Below are positions 1 through 12,883 of a stretch of 64,000 nt of DNA, piece after piece (the first letter of the stretch is position 1; each line of letters opens with the position of its first letter). Origin of the DNA: Laetiporus sulphureus 93-53. Its lineage: Eukaryota; Basidiomycota; Agaricomycetes; Polyporales; Laetiporaceae. The notes under the pieces are model-generated. The model was not told the DNA's origin and made no database searches. It was given only the letters and a program-made list of their open reading frames with translations. The position numbers and the translations under genes were made by a program. The stretch lies in the NCBI RefSeq assembly GCF_001632365.1, contig NW_024468578.1, positions 2,972 to 66,971 of the forward strand. The letters are read 5' to 3'.

Positions 1-440
1 CCAAACAATATTGATGGCTATAAATGTATTTCCTTATATGGCAACCCTTACCCTCACCTTCAGCGATTGAATTCAAGAATTCCCTATAATGCACATGGTT
101 GGGTGGCACGTCGAGATGGTATGCACGTTCGCGTCTATCAGGGGATTGTGAACGATGACGCGTGCGCGGGATGACCATGTACTGCGACGGGTGATGCGAG
201 AGCGGTTGAGCGTGCAGATGAGTGAGGACGGTGGGCACGTCATCGAGGCGGCTATCCGTTCGCTCGTCACCTTGCACGCCGGCCTCCTCCTGTGCCGCCG
301 ATGACGGGTGGCCGAATTTTGCATAGGTCCTCGCGCTCGTGAGTGGCGGTCATCCGGTGCAGGCGTGGCGGCGGGTGGGGCAGGCCTGCAAGATAGAGTT
401 GGGCGCGGGTCAGGTGGTGATGGAGAACAAAGAACGCGGC

Positions 441-900
441 GCGTTTGCACCGCGTGGTGATGAAGGTTACGCGAGGGGAGTGGGTGGCCATAAGACGAGA
501 AGAGACGGGCGACCGGCAGAGCGTGAGCGGCACGGCACGTCCTCGAGCGTCGGCGACGCGTTTGCACCGCTTGGTGGTGAACGAGACACGAGTGGGAGGG
601 TGGCCGTAAGGCGAGAAGAGACGGGCGAAAAGCAAAGGGTGAGGGGGCACGGCACGTCCTCGAGGATCGGCGGCGCGTTTGCATCGCTTGGTGGTGAACG
701 AGACCTGAGGGGGCGAGAAGAGACGGGCGACCGGTGGAGCGTGAGGCGGCACGTCCTCCAGCGTCAGCGGCGCGTTCGCATCGCTTGGTGGTGAACGAGA
801 CATGAGGGGACGGTGGCCGTAAGGCGAGAAGGGACGGGCGAAAAGCGAGTGTGAGGCGGTGTGAGCTGCGCAAGCCGTCCGTGTGCGCTTTCGCTCGTCA
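441..900. repeat. Degenerate tandem repeat, 117-bp unit
   Basis: About four head-to-tail copies of a GC-rich unit. The anchor GCGTTTGCAC (last copy GCGTTCGCA) begins at 441, 558, 675 and 772, so the spacing is 117, 117 and 97 bp. The short third unit lacks about 20 bp of the GTGGCCGTAAGGCGAGAAG segment. Each unit also carries a GGTGGTGAACGAGAC-like block. Both strands give long open frames rich in Arg, Pro, Ser and His, which I read as a by-product of composition, not as genes. Confidence 0.85.
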
Positions 901-951
901 TGGATGAATTCGGACGGCGGGGTGCCATGCGCGGCGAGCTGGAGTGAGTGA

Positions 952-1900
952 ATGCGCCCTCGAGCGACGCGCGATACAGAGCGATCACGACTCACCTAAC
1001 GTGTGCAAACAAAACCGCCTACGTTCGCTCTGGCCCACCTACGTGCTCCCTGATCATGAACGACTCGCCCTCCTGCGACGCCGCTGACGACGGTGGCGAT
1101 GGCGTGCAGACGTGCGCGCATTCGCGACGCTACGTTGACGGCGATGATACCGTAGCCGTACGCGGTGGAGTCGTCTCGTTCGGTGCGGGGAATGTGGTAG
1201 CGGCAAACGAACAACACGCCGTGGTGGTGAGGGAAGCGAGCGCATGCGCACCGGATGGCTGTACAAGGGCGCGAAGACGTTCGAGGCCCAGACGGGCGTG
1301 AATGGCCTTGCGTGGGCTCGCGCGCGGGTCTTCGAGGTCGGCCGATGGCGCTGGGGACGTCGAACGAGAGGGGAGATGCTTGGAAGGTCAGTATATGCGC
1401 CCTGGGACGACGCGCGATACAGGACGACCGCGACTCACCTACAGCACCCATCCAATGCCATCCAACCATCCCTCCCTCCTCCTGTACTGCCGCCACCGCT
1501 AAGTCGCCATCTCCCGCATGCGTCCGCGCGCTCGTGAACCGTGGTGATCGGGCGAGGGAGTGGGCAGCGGATGGGGCGGGTCTGCACAATCGGCGCATCG
1601 CGTCGGGCGTTGGTAAGGCGGTGGCGGCGAACAGAGAACGCGGCCGATTCGCGTGCCGTAGTGGTGAAGAACGCGCGAGCGGGCGACTGGTCATCGTATA
1701 AGGTAAGAAGAGATGGGCGATCCGCGAGGTGCGGGCACGATGCATCGCGTGCATTCTTGCGAGGGCTTCGAGGTCGCAGAGCGCGCTAAGTTGGTCGAAC
1801 GAGGGGGGAAAACGCGTGAAAGGTAAGTGTATGCGCCCTGGGGCGACGTGAGACAGGACGATTGGGACTCACCTTTGGCACCCCTCCCATAATACCCATT
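952..1900. repeat. Higher-order degenerate repeat, about 440 bp
   Basis: The motif ATGCGCCCT followed by a GACG-rich stretch and GACTCACCT recurs at 952, 1395 and 1831, spaced 443 and 436 bp. The sequence upstream of the second and third copies is also related: a cttcgaggtcg block, then gtcgaacgag and a purine run, then the motif. No coding signal or telomeric TTAGGG array was seen. This is a diverged array of unknown origin that directly follows the 117-bp array. Confidence 0.7.
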
Positions 1901-4078
1901 CCATCCGTCCTCTTTCACTAACATCGCCGTCGCCGGGGTCGCCGTCTCCTGCATACGTCGACCCGCTCGTGAGCCGTGCTGATCGAGCGAGGCAGTGGGT
2001 GACAGATAGGGCGGGTCTGCGTGAACGGCTCAACGGGTTGACCGCCGTGAGGGCAGTGGTTGCGGTTGAACGACTGGGCGGGCTCGCGTTGGTACGCCGT
2101 GGGGAATAGAAAGGACAGTGGCCGTTTATCATGCGTGGGCATGCTCGTAGTTGCTGCGAAGTCGTGCTGGGGAAGAGCGACCACGCTCTCATCGAAGTCT
2201 ACCGTTGGAGTTGGAAAGCGCGTGGATTTCCGAGTACAACTCGGATCTCCAGCGGATGGACGGAGATGAGAAAGATTGACCAAAGACTGCACCGTGAACA
2301 ACACAGTGCGGTCGGTCGTCGAGACTGGTAAAAAAAAGCGAAATGTTGTTAGCTTTGCGAGTCTGAAATGATAACTTACCTGGCGACCTCAACGTCCGAC
2401 CGCACGTATGAACAACAGCCTCTCCGCCCTTCAAGGTCACGTACGATACTTGAGAATGTCGAGGAATGCGCGGTGAGGAAGGCTGAGGTCCGAGATAGAG
2501 AGGCGAGAGGCGAGAGGTGAGAAGTGGGAACAGGCGTGAGTCTCCCCGATTGGGAAGTGAAAGCGGCAGCAAGAGCGGATCTAAGTACAGGTCCTGGAGG
2601 GTCGCAAAGGCTCCGTTCGCGGAGATTTTTGGCATACATATAGGTGAATGGTATAGTGAGAGGTCGCAAGCAGCGCCTAGGGGATAGAGTGGATGTACAG
2701 CGAGAAAAAAATAAAATGAGCTACGCACTAAGCGGGCGCTTATCGAGCGAGCTCAAAGAACAATGCATAGAAAACAAACCGGACGGTGAAAATACTTGAA
2801 ATTTTGATATGATGAGGAGGATATGCATTCCTAGGGGTCGCAGAATAAAAACGGAATTTAGAGCACATGCTCAAGTTTTTAGAAATATTCTAGTCACAGT
2901 TGACAGAATGCAAAAAGTTACCTGATTGCGCAAGCTTTCGCGCATGATCCATTGCATCAAATGATTGCGACCCTTTTGCGACCCCGAGAATCGAAGCAGG
3001 GCTTTCAAATGAGATTGTTTTCAAGAGGATAGGACATGATCTCGAGGAGCTAGGAGGTGCGCACGGAGGGAGGCCGAATGTTACATTCGGCCCGGGTTAT
3101 ATAGATAGTGGTCAAATTAGTGATGCTCACATAGATTTGCCTGTATTTCTATTTATATAGACGGTTCGGAAGACATAATTGCATCTACACACTGTGGGCC
3201 AGATAGGCGCTGGTATCACTCGCAGTCGCAACGAATTTTTGACCAGTGAAGGGATTCAGCGCATGTGAGCACACACTCACATGAAGTTGAACATCACAGA
3301 GCAGGAGTTGGAAAGTTGCCCAAGCGGACGGTACGCATTGTCGGAACTGATCGCGCGCGGGGTGAATAGGAAGAAAGGTGTGCCTAGTGTGCGACGCTGG
3401 CGTTCGCTGATTGGCGCACGTCGAAAGGGGCGGAAGCTGAATGCTGAAGTACTGTGTGCTGGTTACGAAAGCCGGATGGAGTGGACGTGGCTGTCATCAG
3501 AGTATATAGCCTACGGTTGATGAGAACATTGATACTTACCTTGCGCATTAAGGCAAGGGATGTCATTATTAGGCCTATTGGATACACCTGAAGTTCATCA
3601 ATCAGCTATGAGCGGAGGACAGAGGGTCGGTCCTGCGCCGCCAGGCTCCGCGTGTTGAAGCAGGTGGTCCACGGCCTGGTAAATATCATGAGTGTCCCAC
3701 GCGAACCGCATGAACGGATTCAAAGAGCCACGGGTAGAAATGTTCCGGATAAGCACAACAGCAATATGATGAAGATCATGCGGCTGCGTCGTTTGAGGAT
3801 GCGACTGGAGGCTGGAGGACGGTGCTCGCGGCTGGATTTCTGCTAAATATCAGCATAGATGCGATGCTGTTCACGATATCGTCGAGGCTTTACGGCGTCG
3901 AGCCAGATCGTGAGCGGAGAAAAGCAGTTCAGATGAAACCGGTGTCGGGCGGGGCGACCGAATGGGGAAGCTTCACTGCGTCTAATAATGCACACGACAT
4001 CCCTGCATCCGACCCGCCTTCAACCCCTTCCTCCTTCCATCTCCGTCCTCTCCATCGCGCAAGGCGACGTCGCGCTCG
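1901..4078. other. No recognisable gene
   Basis: The repeats give way to lower-GC sequence. The open frames here (for example a 79-codon frame at 3281-3520 on the + strand and a 179-codon frame at 2189-2728 on the - strand) show no recognisable domain, no splice pattern and no conserved motif. The final part contains the 5' region of the PSD2 gene. I see nothing else. Confidence 0.5.
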
Positions 4079-7000
4079 ATGGTGGCTGTGCCGAAGAAGA
4101 GGACACTGAAGATTGGCCGTGCACTGAAGACTGCTGCGAGGCTACCTGCACGCGTCTCTGGCGGCAGAGGCAGCGGCAGAAACACCTTTGCGCCTCTTCC
4201 TGGAGAAGTCCCGGTTGTCCTGCTGCGTGTTCAGGTCGTTGGTTGCAACGACTTGATAGCGAAGTATAGGAATGGTCACAGCGATCCGTACGTTCTCCCA
4301 GACTTCAGCCGCCCTCATCCACCTCCTGGCGCACTTTCTCCCGTCACTAAGGATCACCCAGCTTTGTAGTGATTTCCTTACTACGCGATCGCCACCAAAC
4401 GCCCGTGATGCGACGGACGCTGAACCCGACATTCACGCCCAAGGATGCCACGTTCGACTTTCCGATATACCTCTCGCTGGCCGACAAGCTGGGCGTCCTC
4501 GAGTTCGTAGTCTGGGACAAGGATATGCTGAAGAAGGACTATCTGGGCGAGGCTAATATACCTTTGGAAGACTGGTTTAGGGATGACAATGCGTTCTCCT
4601 TTGACGATGCTAAGAATAAGGTGCGTGCATGTGCCATGATACCCATCGCTGATCTCAATGCTGGCTGCTGTAGCTCGTCACGGCGCCCATCGTCTCCACC
4701 AGAACGTCGACGCTCGCAACAGGCACGATTCAGTTCAAGCTTGGCTTCGTGCCGCCGTCAACCCATCTCACACTGGTTGATTACAGTGAGGTGTTCTCAG
4801 AACTCGTCAAGCGGTCGAGACCGAGCCTTGTTTCCGCGCCACCGGTAAGTGCGCATGCAAACGATAGATCATTGGTGCATAATCTATTGTCCATATAGAC
4901 GGAAGGTATCGGCACCATCCGCTCGCATCAGACAGGACCCGAGTTCCAGGATGACGGCTTCACGTCCGATGAGGGTGAACCCAGCGAAGAAGAAGAAGAT
5001 GAAGTCACTCCATTGGCTCAGATATACGCCCCTTCTGCTCACTCCGGTTTGCCTGCTGCAGAGCCGCTGATTTTGCCGATCCTTGATACTCCCACGACGC
5101 CTACCCAGTCTACTCCACCTGGCATCAAGACGCCGATCGCAAGTAAGCCGCCGTCTCCGTCATTCAAGGGCATTCCAAGGATCTTTCCCAAGCGATCAAA
5201 TTCTGGAAAAATAGCTCGCGCGGAATCATCTACGCTGACGAGCATTAGTCCTGGACCATCAGCAAGCTCGTCAATCGGCTCGTCGCCGCCTCAAACCGGG
5301 CCTTCGACGCCCGTTGCGCGTTCTAATCTTGCCTCGCGAGCGAAGTTTCGTAAGTCATGGGGCGGTAGCAAACAGAAGGAGTTCAACTTCTCTGCGGCGA
5401 ATGACATATTGGGAATCGTTATGCTGGAAATTCAGAAGGCTCATGATCTTCCAAAGCTGAAGAACAGTGAGTTTCTCGAATCTCCGAGCGGTCGCGTGCT
5501 AATGCGGGTTTGCACTCTGCATCCTTTAGTGACGAGGACGGGATGGGATATGGACCCCTTCGTCGTCATCTCATTCGGCAAGAAAGTCTTTCGCACACGC
5601 GTCATCCGTCACTCGTTGAATCCAACATGGGACGAGAAACTTCTTTTTCACGTTCGCCGGTACGAGACTGCATTCAAGGTGCAGCTGACCGTGCTTGACT
5701 GGGACAAGCTTTCGTCAAACGACCACGTCGGCGATGCAAGCTTCGATGTCTCCGAGCTGCTCGCGAACGCGCCTCAGAACAACCCGGTTACTGGACTGTA
5801 TCCCGAAGACGTGGACGGCTCTCACCCGATGCAAGAGTTCACGCTCCCGCTCACTACGGCGAAGCAAATGCCATGGGAGGAGAAGCACAAGCCGATCCTT
5901 ACTATTCGGTATGTATGTATGCTACTCCTACACTCACCATGCCCTGACGAATTTATCGCAGTGCCAAGTATCAACCATACGATGCCCTCCGCCAACGCTT
6001 CTGGCGACAGTATCTTAAGGAGTACGACACTGACGACATCAAAGCGCTGTCCCACATCGAGTTGACCTCCATGCTTGACTCATTAGGCTCAACGCTTTCT
6101 CGTGAGACTGTGGACTCGTTCTTCACACGTTTTGGCAAGAAGCCGCGCGAGGACCTGCTCACTGTCGATGAGGCCATTCAGTGTCTTGAAACGGAGATCT
6201 GCCGCCCACGCAGCGAGAAGAAGCTTGTCAACCCGGACGAGAGTGCCTTCGACACAAGTACTCCCGTCACGCCGGCTGCAGTCGCTGGCAACGGGTTTGA
6301 ACACCAGCTGAGCTTGAATCTGGACAAATTGGACTTTTCTGGTCCACCGCTGACACTGCCATACTTGAATAAGGATGCAGCCTCCGATACCGATGTGCTG
6401 CGCAAGCCGGCTCCTCCACCTCCACGTCCTACCGAGCCCATGCAGCAATCTCTGATGAATGCTGCTGGGCTTCCTCACACGCACTCCCTTCCCTCTCTGT
6501 CCCATCCCTTCATACGACAGCCTTCAGGTTCGTCCTCCGATCCGGAAGACTCCTCAGGTTCAAGTTCTGACAATGCGAAGATTGACGACCTGTTCGAACG
6601 TGTGATCAACATCAAGGCCTGCCCGTTGTGTCACCGGTCTAGGCTTAACTCCAAGGCGGAGGTGGACATAGTGACCCATATCGCCACGTGCGCGAGTCAA
6701 GACTGGTCGACGGTCGACAGAATTGTGGTTGGCAACTTCGTCACGGCAAGTCAAGCACAGCGCAAGTGGTACACGAAGGTGATCAGCAAGGTGTCGAGCG
6801 GAAACTACAAGTTAGGCGCGGTGGGCGATTCCGCTTGGACACTTGAAAGTGAAATCGTCTCATTCTCTCACCATTGCAGAACTCGGCAAATATCATCGTT
6901 CAGAATCGCGTTACGGGGCAACTGGAAGAGGAGAAGATGCAAGTATACGTGCGGTTGGGTATCCGGCTTCTGTACAAGGTCAGGTTTGGTGTTGGCCCTA

Positions 7001-8163
7001 TAGATTTTGCTTATATGTGTCTAGGGATGGAAAAGTCGGATGGAGGGTGCTCGGGGTCAGTTCTATTCGCCTCTGTTATGAATATAACAGGATTGATTTC
7101 CTCCCCTTTCAGCCCGACGCTTGCTCAAGTCAATGTCCATCAAGCAGGGACTCAAATATGATTCAACGGAATCGGCGCGTGACATTCCAGCTTTCATCGC
7201 TTTTCACAATTTGAACATCGACGAGATCTTGGATCCACTGGACTCTTTCAGTACGTAATGTTATTTGAGCCGTTCTCACGAGGCATACTCACGCTCGACC
7301 GATTGCAGAAACCTTCAATCAGTTCTTCTACAGGTAAGCGTAGCATTATATGACCACCGAAGTCATCAGCACTCACCACAACATTAGGCGATTGAAGCCG
7401 TCTGCCCGCCCGATAGAGTGCCCAGATAACCCATACCGTCTCATCAGCGGTGCTGACTGCCGTCTGATGGCCTTCGAGACCATCAGCGAGGCTACACGGC
7501 TCTGGATCAAGGGCCGCGAGTTCACGGTCAGCCGACTGCTTGGTGAGCACTACAAAGCGGAAGCAGACCGCTATGCCGGCGGTGCGCTATGCATCTTTCG
7601 ACTGGCGCCGCAGGACTATCATCGCTTCCACTCGCCTGTTGATGGTACGATTGGCCCTATGACGTACATCCACGGCGAATACTACACGGTCAACGTAAGC
7701 CTCGTTTGGCCTTCCGCGCCGACGAAGACATGACTGATTCGAACCACCCTCAGCCACAAGCGATCAGAACGGCACTGGATGTCTATGGGGAGAACGTGCG
7801 CAAGGTCGTGCCGATCGATAGTCCGCAGTTCGGTCGGGTTATGTTCGTGTGCATCGGCGCGATGATGGTCGGCAGCATCAAAACGACGGTTGAAGAGGGC
7901 CAGCATGTGGAGCGTGGACAGGAGCTCGGGTATTTTGCATTTGGTTTGTGTCTTCCATTTGAACCGGGACTCATTTTATCAACTTACTCAAACACATCGT
8001 AGGTGGGTCGACAGTCGTTGTTCTATTCGAGAAAGGCGTTGTCGAATGGGACGAAGACCTCCTCATCAACGGCCGGGCATGTCTCGAGACCCTCGTTCGC
8101 GTTGGGATGGGTATTGGCCGCGGTCGTCGGCAGCGTTCAGATGTTGTGCAACGTCCTTCGTGA
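4079..8163 (+). CDS. PSD2: Phosphatidylserine decarboxylase proenzyme 2 (C2-domain type)
   Basis: Makes phosphatidylethanolamine from phosphatidylserine; the C2-containing family members act in the endosome/Golgi/vacuole system. Thirteen exons in consistent phase: 4079-4291, 4369-4620, 4674-4844, 4899-5466, 5530-5908, 5962-6820, 6880-6978, 7025-7055, 7113-7250, 7309-7333, 7388-7694, 7754-7943, 8003-8163, giving 1130 aa, close to yeast Psd2. Order: first C2 domain (about residues 44-150, HSDPY then LNPTF), an acidic/Ser linker, second C2 domain (about 380-490, DMDPFVV then LNPTW), an EF-hand-like region near 560-605, then the decarboxylase domain. The self-cleavage motif is FGGST; Ser1080 should become the pyruvoyl group and leave a 51-residue alpha chain. 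Exon 8 is only 31 nt. The gene is convergent with the carrier gene downstream. Confidence 0.95.
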
Positions 8164-8555
8164 GATCGTGCATGGCCGTGACAAGTAAATATCGAGGAAC
8201 TATGATACCACGGATTAATATTACTCAACACTTGTATAGTAGTCGAGCATCGGCGATAGAGAGCTTCGACAATGCGGAACAGTTAGAACAGGCAGCAGCA
8301 TACAGCGGTGCCAGGGCGACGAGTCGGAGCATTGGAACCTTGCACTTGGCTGGTTTGAGGAAGCAGGCAGTTGCCTTAACACAATTACAATCCAATCGTT
8401 AACATTACCCATAGTTTGTTACAGTACATATTCTTCGCCGTCCCCAAACCCATCATTCCCAACGCGAAATCACTGCCATGGCTAGAAGCGAGCAAACGCA
8501 GCAGTACGATACAACGCACGGAGCATGCCACAATCATCAGAACAGGAAACAGCTG

Positions 8556-9772
8556 CTATACACCCAGGACGCGCTTACCCCACTGCCAGACGGCGAAGCT
8601 GACGGCGGTCATGGGGACAATCTTGAGGTAACCGACGGAGAGGCCGACGTAAAAGCCGCGCCAGCCGTTCGCGTTCCAGATGGCGTGAAAGGTCTCGCCC
8701 CAGCGCATCCAGCGGTCGGGGTGGACAAGGCCGCCGACCTGCATGCGGCGACGGATGACCTCGAAGGGGTATGAAACAGTCTGGGCAAGGGCGCCCGAGA
8801 CGGCACCGATGGCGAGGTCGGCGACCGGCGTGGGTTTTTGGCGTTGATGTGCGGATGATGGCGGGGGCGGAGGAAGGAAACGCGCACGGAGGAAACCCCA
8901 TGCGAGGAAGGACATGCCAGCGTAAGGTATCATGCCAATGATGGAAACGGTGAAGCCGCGGTAGAACTTGAGGATGGGGAAGCGGGTGAAGAGTGAGGAG
9001 GGGGACGTGGGGGTAGATAAAAAGGTGGTGGTCTTCATGGCGGTGTTTTCGTGGTAAATTTCGGACATGGCGGAGACGAAAGATGGGCGTATGTAGAGGT
9101 GTGGGGCAACAGCGTGTGGAGTTGACGAGCGTGTCATAAATGCCATGCGTACGCGAATGAGCTCGAGGGGGTATGTACAGATGACGGAGGTCATCCCTGA
9201 TGTAGATCCGTCAGTGTGAGTGGGGCACACGACGCATTTACGCACCTGAGAGGGCACCTGCGAGGAATCTGCGGACGTTCGTCTCTGATTCTCGTGTCGG
9301 CATCAGAACCTATGAGGTGTCTCAGTGGACAGGTATTGCCACAGTATACTAGATCGTACGTGTTCTATCTGATCGTAGGCCATGAATTTGATGGCCGCGT
9401 ACGGGAATATGCGGAGTAGGGTCGCAGAGTGACCCTGGAGGAGACCGCGAATGCCGCTCTCGTGGTAGATGAGCGCTGCAGCACGGAATGCGCCGGTCCA
9501 TGTACCTTGACGAAGGTCAGCTAGTGAAAAAAGTATGCTTAGAGAGTAGCGCGCACCTGCATACTGGCGAAACTCAGAATTGGACGTCTGGAAAAGGATT
9601 TTGACTCTATCGAGCGGTGCGACAACTGTCTTTGCCTGGTTTCGATATCAGCCGCGTAAAATGTATCAACACAAGTGTGAGCGCGAACCACGCAACCCGC
9701 AACACCGCCAGCGAGACCTGAGCGAAGTATATATTGCAGGCTCTGTTTATTCGATACACCATCGGAACTCAT
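8556..9772 (-). CDS. Mitochondrial carrier, LEU5/SLC25A16-42-like (putative CoA transporter)
   Basis: Six-helix solute carrier of the inner mitochondrial membrane. Exons 9772-9689, 9635-9557, 9505-9360, 9309-9246 and 9196-8556 give 337 aa. All three carrier signatures are visible: PLDRVK (residues 35-40), YPLELIR (133-139) and YPFEVIRRR in the last third, each at the end of an odd-numbered helix. The closest family by overall pattern is yeast Leu5 and human SLC25A16/42, which support CoA accumulation in mitochondria; the substrate is inferred from family resemblance. It shares a 264-bp divergent promoter with HOP2 and converges on PSD2. Confidence 0.88.
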
Positions 9773-10036
9773 TCGAGTGTGCTGGCCCCCTAGTTCATGC
9801 ACTGGCAAAAGATTAGGAAGACTGCCTATATAGCTCAAGACGAGGGTCCCTCTGAGGCAGACGACGGCGACGGGGAGGAGGAGAGAGTGGTCAGCGACGA
9901 AAGTGGATTGGTGCGACAAGTCCGACGACCTTACCCACCCCGCAAATCGCGTCCACGTGAATACCCCACGTGGATGCGGAGAGACGCGCCCCTTGGCGCC
10001 TAACACCCCCGCGTCCTCTCGTCCTCGACGCACAAC
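9773..10036. promoter_or_regulatory. Divergent intergenic promoter, carrier / HOP2
   Basis: Only 264 bp separate the two start codons, so both promoters and 5' leaders must lie here. No clear TATA box is visible for either gene. This is inferred from spacing. Confidence 0.5.
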
Positions 10037-11188
10037 ATGTCCGCAAAGCCCAAGGCATCCGAAGCTAAGGCTCCCGTGCTCAAGGGGCAAGAAGGTGTGC
10101 ATCTCTCACTCAATAACATTCCATATATGCGCGCTCACACGCCGTCTAGCCGAGGACAAGGTCCTCGAATACATCAAGCGGGTGCGTGGGCACAGAAAGG
10201 TGAACGTGTGAACACTGACGATCTCGCGCAGATGAACCGCCCGTTTGGGGCCGTGGATGTTTCGGCGAATCTCAAGGGTGCCGTGCCCAAGACCGCGACG
10301 CAGAAGATCCTCGTGGCGCTCGCGGAGAAGGGCGACCTCGTGCAGAAGACTTATGGTGCGTTGGCAGACGGTATTGATCATATATATGCGCGTCAGATGC
10401 CACATAAATCCAGGTAAGACGACGTTCTTCGTGGCCAACCAGGCAAACCTCGAGGATATGCCCGCGGAGAAACTCGCTGCACTAGAGGCGGAACACAAGA
10501 ACACCGAAGAAGGCAACAAGGTGCTTGCTTCCGAAGTCCGAACACTTTCCACAGGTATGTATGCGACGGCATGGTTTGCGCATGCACCGGAGAGATGTCA
10601 TCGATCGCGCTTGCACAGAAGTGGCAAAACTTAGAGGAACACCCACGGACGCAGAGCTGGCAACGTCACTCGAGGAGGTTCTCGCCGCGGTAAGCTTATC
10701 GCTCGGGATGCCTCCATTCCACTCCCACAACCTTCTTCCGAGCCCTTGAACCACGGACACTTGATCTCTGCCGCAAGCTGTCATCGCGGCTAACATCTAA
10801 CATCTCACTTGCTCGGGCGCATATATAGGTAGAGAAAGCTCGCGGGCGACTGCAGCCCCTGCGTGCGGGCACGCCGCTCGTGTCTGCCGCCGAACTAGCA
10901 GATCTGGATGCGGACTGGACAAAATGGCACGCGGAATGGGTGCGCAGAAAGAAGATATTCACCAAGTGCGTCTCGATCTCGCATTACATGTATGACGACA
11001 TACGCAGGTTAACTTTATTCTTCTCCTTGGACAGCTTCTGGCAGCTCGCGACGGATGCACTGCCGCCACAGGAGGCGAAAGAGCTTGCGGAAGACCTGGG
11101 GATCGAGCTGGACACGCCAGAGCATGGTGCGCTGGAGCGAGGCGCATTCTGCTCACCATCTAGCGTGCTCGGCAAGCGGAGGAGATAG
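10037..11188 (+). CDS. HOP2: Homologous-pairing protein 2 (TBPIP/Hop2 family)
   Basis: Meiotic recombination factor that works with Mnd1 to help Dmc1/Rad51 strand invasion. Exons 10037-10094, 10150-10181, 10232-10355, 10414-10554, 10619-10689, 10829-10965 and 11035-11188 give 238 aa, the usual length. The N-terminal winged-helix region (about residues 20-80) contains VLEYIKRMNRPF and the KTTFF turn. A charged coiled-coil follows (about 90-150), and the C-terminal helical part has DADWTKWHAEW and the stretch ending PPQEAKELAEDLGIE. All splice phases agree. Confidence 0.93.
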
Positions 11189-11557
11189 CGTGCATATATG
11201 CATGTCGGCCCCGTTCGCCATGTAGTTCGGTTGCTTTCGTGTTCTCGTGTGCGGTGTGACCTGTTGCTTGCTGATCGTGTACATGTGTGCTCTCGTCTTC
11301 GTTCATGAATGGAACTGACTTGTCCCTCGCGACGCTCGCATAGACGCCCATCCGGATGCCAAGACCGTCCTCGGCCAGACTGTGTTGCAGCCAATCAATG
11401 CACGGGGTCAACGCCTGTGGCGGCGATTTGCAGCTGGGATTGAATTGAGTTTGAACCCAGGAGGCGGACGGTCTATAAGGCCGGGCATGGTTGATGGTCG
11501 CCGTCTGCTCTCTCGTCCGACGCCGTCTCCTTCGCCCCCCTTATTCTACTCCCGACA
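11189..11557. promoter_or_regulatory. Intergenic region with TATA box
   Basis: Contains the HOP2 3' end and the promoter of the next gene. CTATAAGG at 11472-11479 lies 79-86 bp upstream of the next start codon, followed by a pyrimidine-rich stretch before the ATG, as in strongly expressed fungal genes. Confidence 0.6.
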
Positions 11558-12883
11558 ATGTCTACAGTCGCTCTTTCCGCTCTTTTGGCAGCCGCCGCCC
11601 TCACCTCTGGTGTACATGCCCAGACCACCGCCCTCGTCGACCACACCTACGCCTATTCGGACGTTGTATGCATCCGTTTTTTCTAATTCGCGCGACTCGA
11701 GCTTAATATCACCGTAGCCGTACAAAGTTGAGCCGACCGGAGACGTCCGCGGCAGTCAGGTCGGATACAACATCTGTAACTCGACTACCCAGAACCAGGA
11801 TTCATACTGCCAGACCTTGATCGTCAACGGAATAGAAGGTGCGTTCCTCCGACTGTCTGTTTATATGAAACCGATGATCGAATGGCCCACAAGACTTCTG
11901 CATCTGGTCTTCCCCCAAGGAGGACGACACTATCGGTACTTCGGAGGCGTACGAGGTCGCATGGTGCACGCAAAACGACCATGGCACGCGTCTCATTCCA
12001 CAGGGCAGCCTGACAGGCGTACAGTACCTCTACACTGCCAACTACATTCAGATCGTCGGTTTCATCGACCAGTCGAATATCAACCTCCAGGCGAACGACT
12101 CGGGAGGAGAGCTCGACCCTCATGGATCCGACTTGGTCCGCATGATTCCATTCACTTTTCTGATTGAATCTTACCATCGTGGTATTCTATAGCTGGGTAA
12201 TCCCATGGGTGGTCTCGTTTATTCGAACCAATACCCGACTGGCAACACGGACAACACCTCCTACACCCAGATCATCGAATGGACTCAGTAGGTTACGTTC
12301 ACCTCCTGGTAAATACGTGTTTCTCATCACGCATTCCAGATTCATCGGCAACGGCCAGTTCTGCCTCAAGATTTGCAACCCGTCGAACACGAGTGCAGAT
12401 AACGTCGGCTGGTGCAACAATGTCTATGACGAAGTCGGCATCAACTACAACTGCCCCAACGCGGCCCAGAATGGCACGTTTGAAGTCTGCGATGGCGACT
12501 CGATGGAGAAGATCGGTGAATACGTCTCCAATGGCGTGACAACTACCTGGACACAGCCGTGGTCTGGTGTCTGGACCGTTCCCTACACGCCTGTTGTCCC
12601 GTCGTCGTCCAACTGCCGCACGTACACCTCGACCGACATCTATACAGACAAGCTTGCTGTGACGAGCTCGGCCTCTTCTGGTTCTGCGTCTGCGACGGCC
12701 ACGAGCTCCGGTGCAAGCCGATCGAGTGGTGCTTCAAGCGGCGCGTCGCGCAGCGGAGCGGCGAGTGGTGCTGCTGCGACATCGACGGGCTCTTCATCTA
12801 GCTCGAGCGGTGCAGGTGCGGTGCGCATCTCAGCGCTCGCGACACTCGCCGGCGTCGCGTTTGCCGTTGTCTTCCTGGCGTAA
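11558..12883 (+). CDS. GPI-anchored secreted glycoprotein, macrofage activating glycoprotein family
   Basis: Exons 11558-11665, 11718-11838, 11894-12135, 12193-12287 and 12340-12883 give 369 aa. The order is a hydrophobic signal peptide with likely cleavage after GVHA (residue 21), a cysteine-containing extracellular domain (EAYEVAWCT, DPHGSD, GNPMGGLVYS, GQFCLKICNP), a Ser/Ala/Gly-rich linker (about 285-345) and a hydrophobic C-terminus ending AVVFLA, typical of a GPI signal. The domain pattern matches the basidiomycete proteins annotated as macrofage activating glycoprotein; their role in the fungus is not established. The TATA box and Ser-rich stalk fit an abundant cell-surface protein. 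Confidence 0.85.

Noticed and set aside
73..2728. Many long overlapping open frames on both strands (up to 266 codons)
   Set aside because: They lie in GC-rich tandem repeats, overlap in antisense and are rich in Arg/Pro/Ser/His; no domain, intron or start context supports them.
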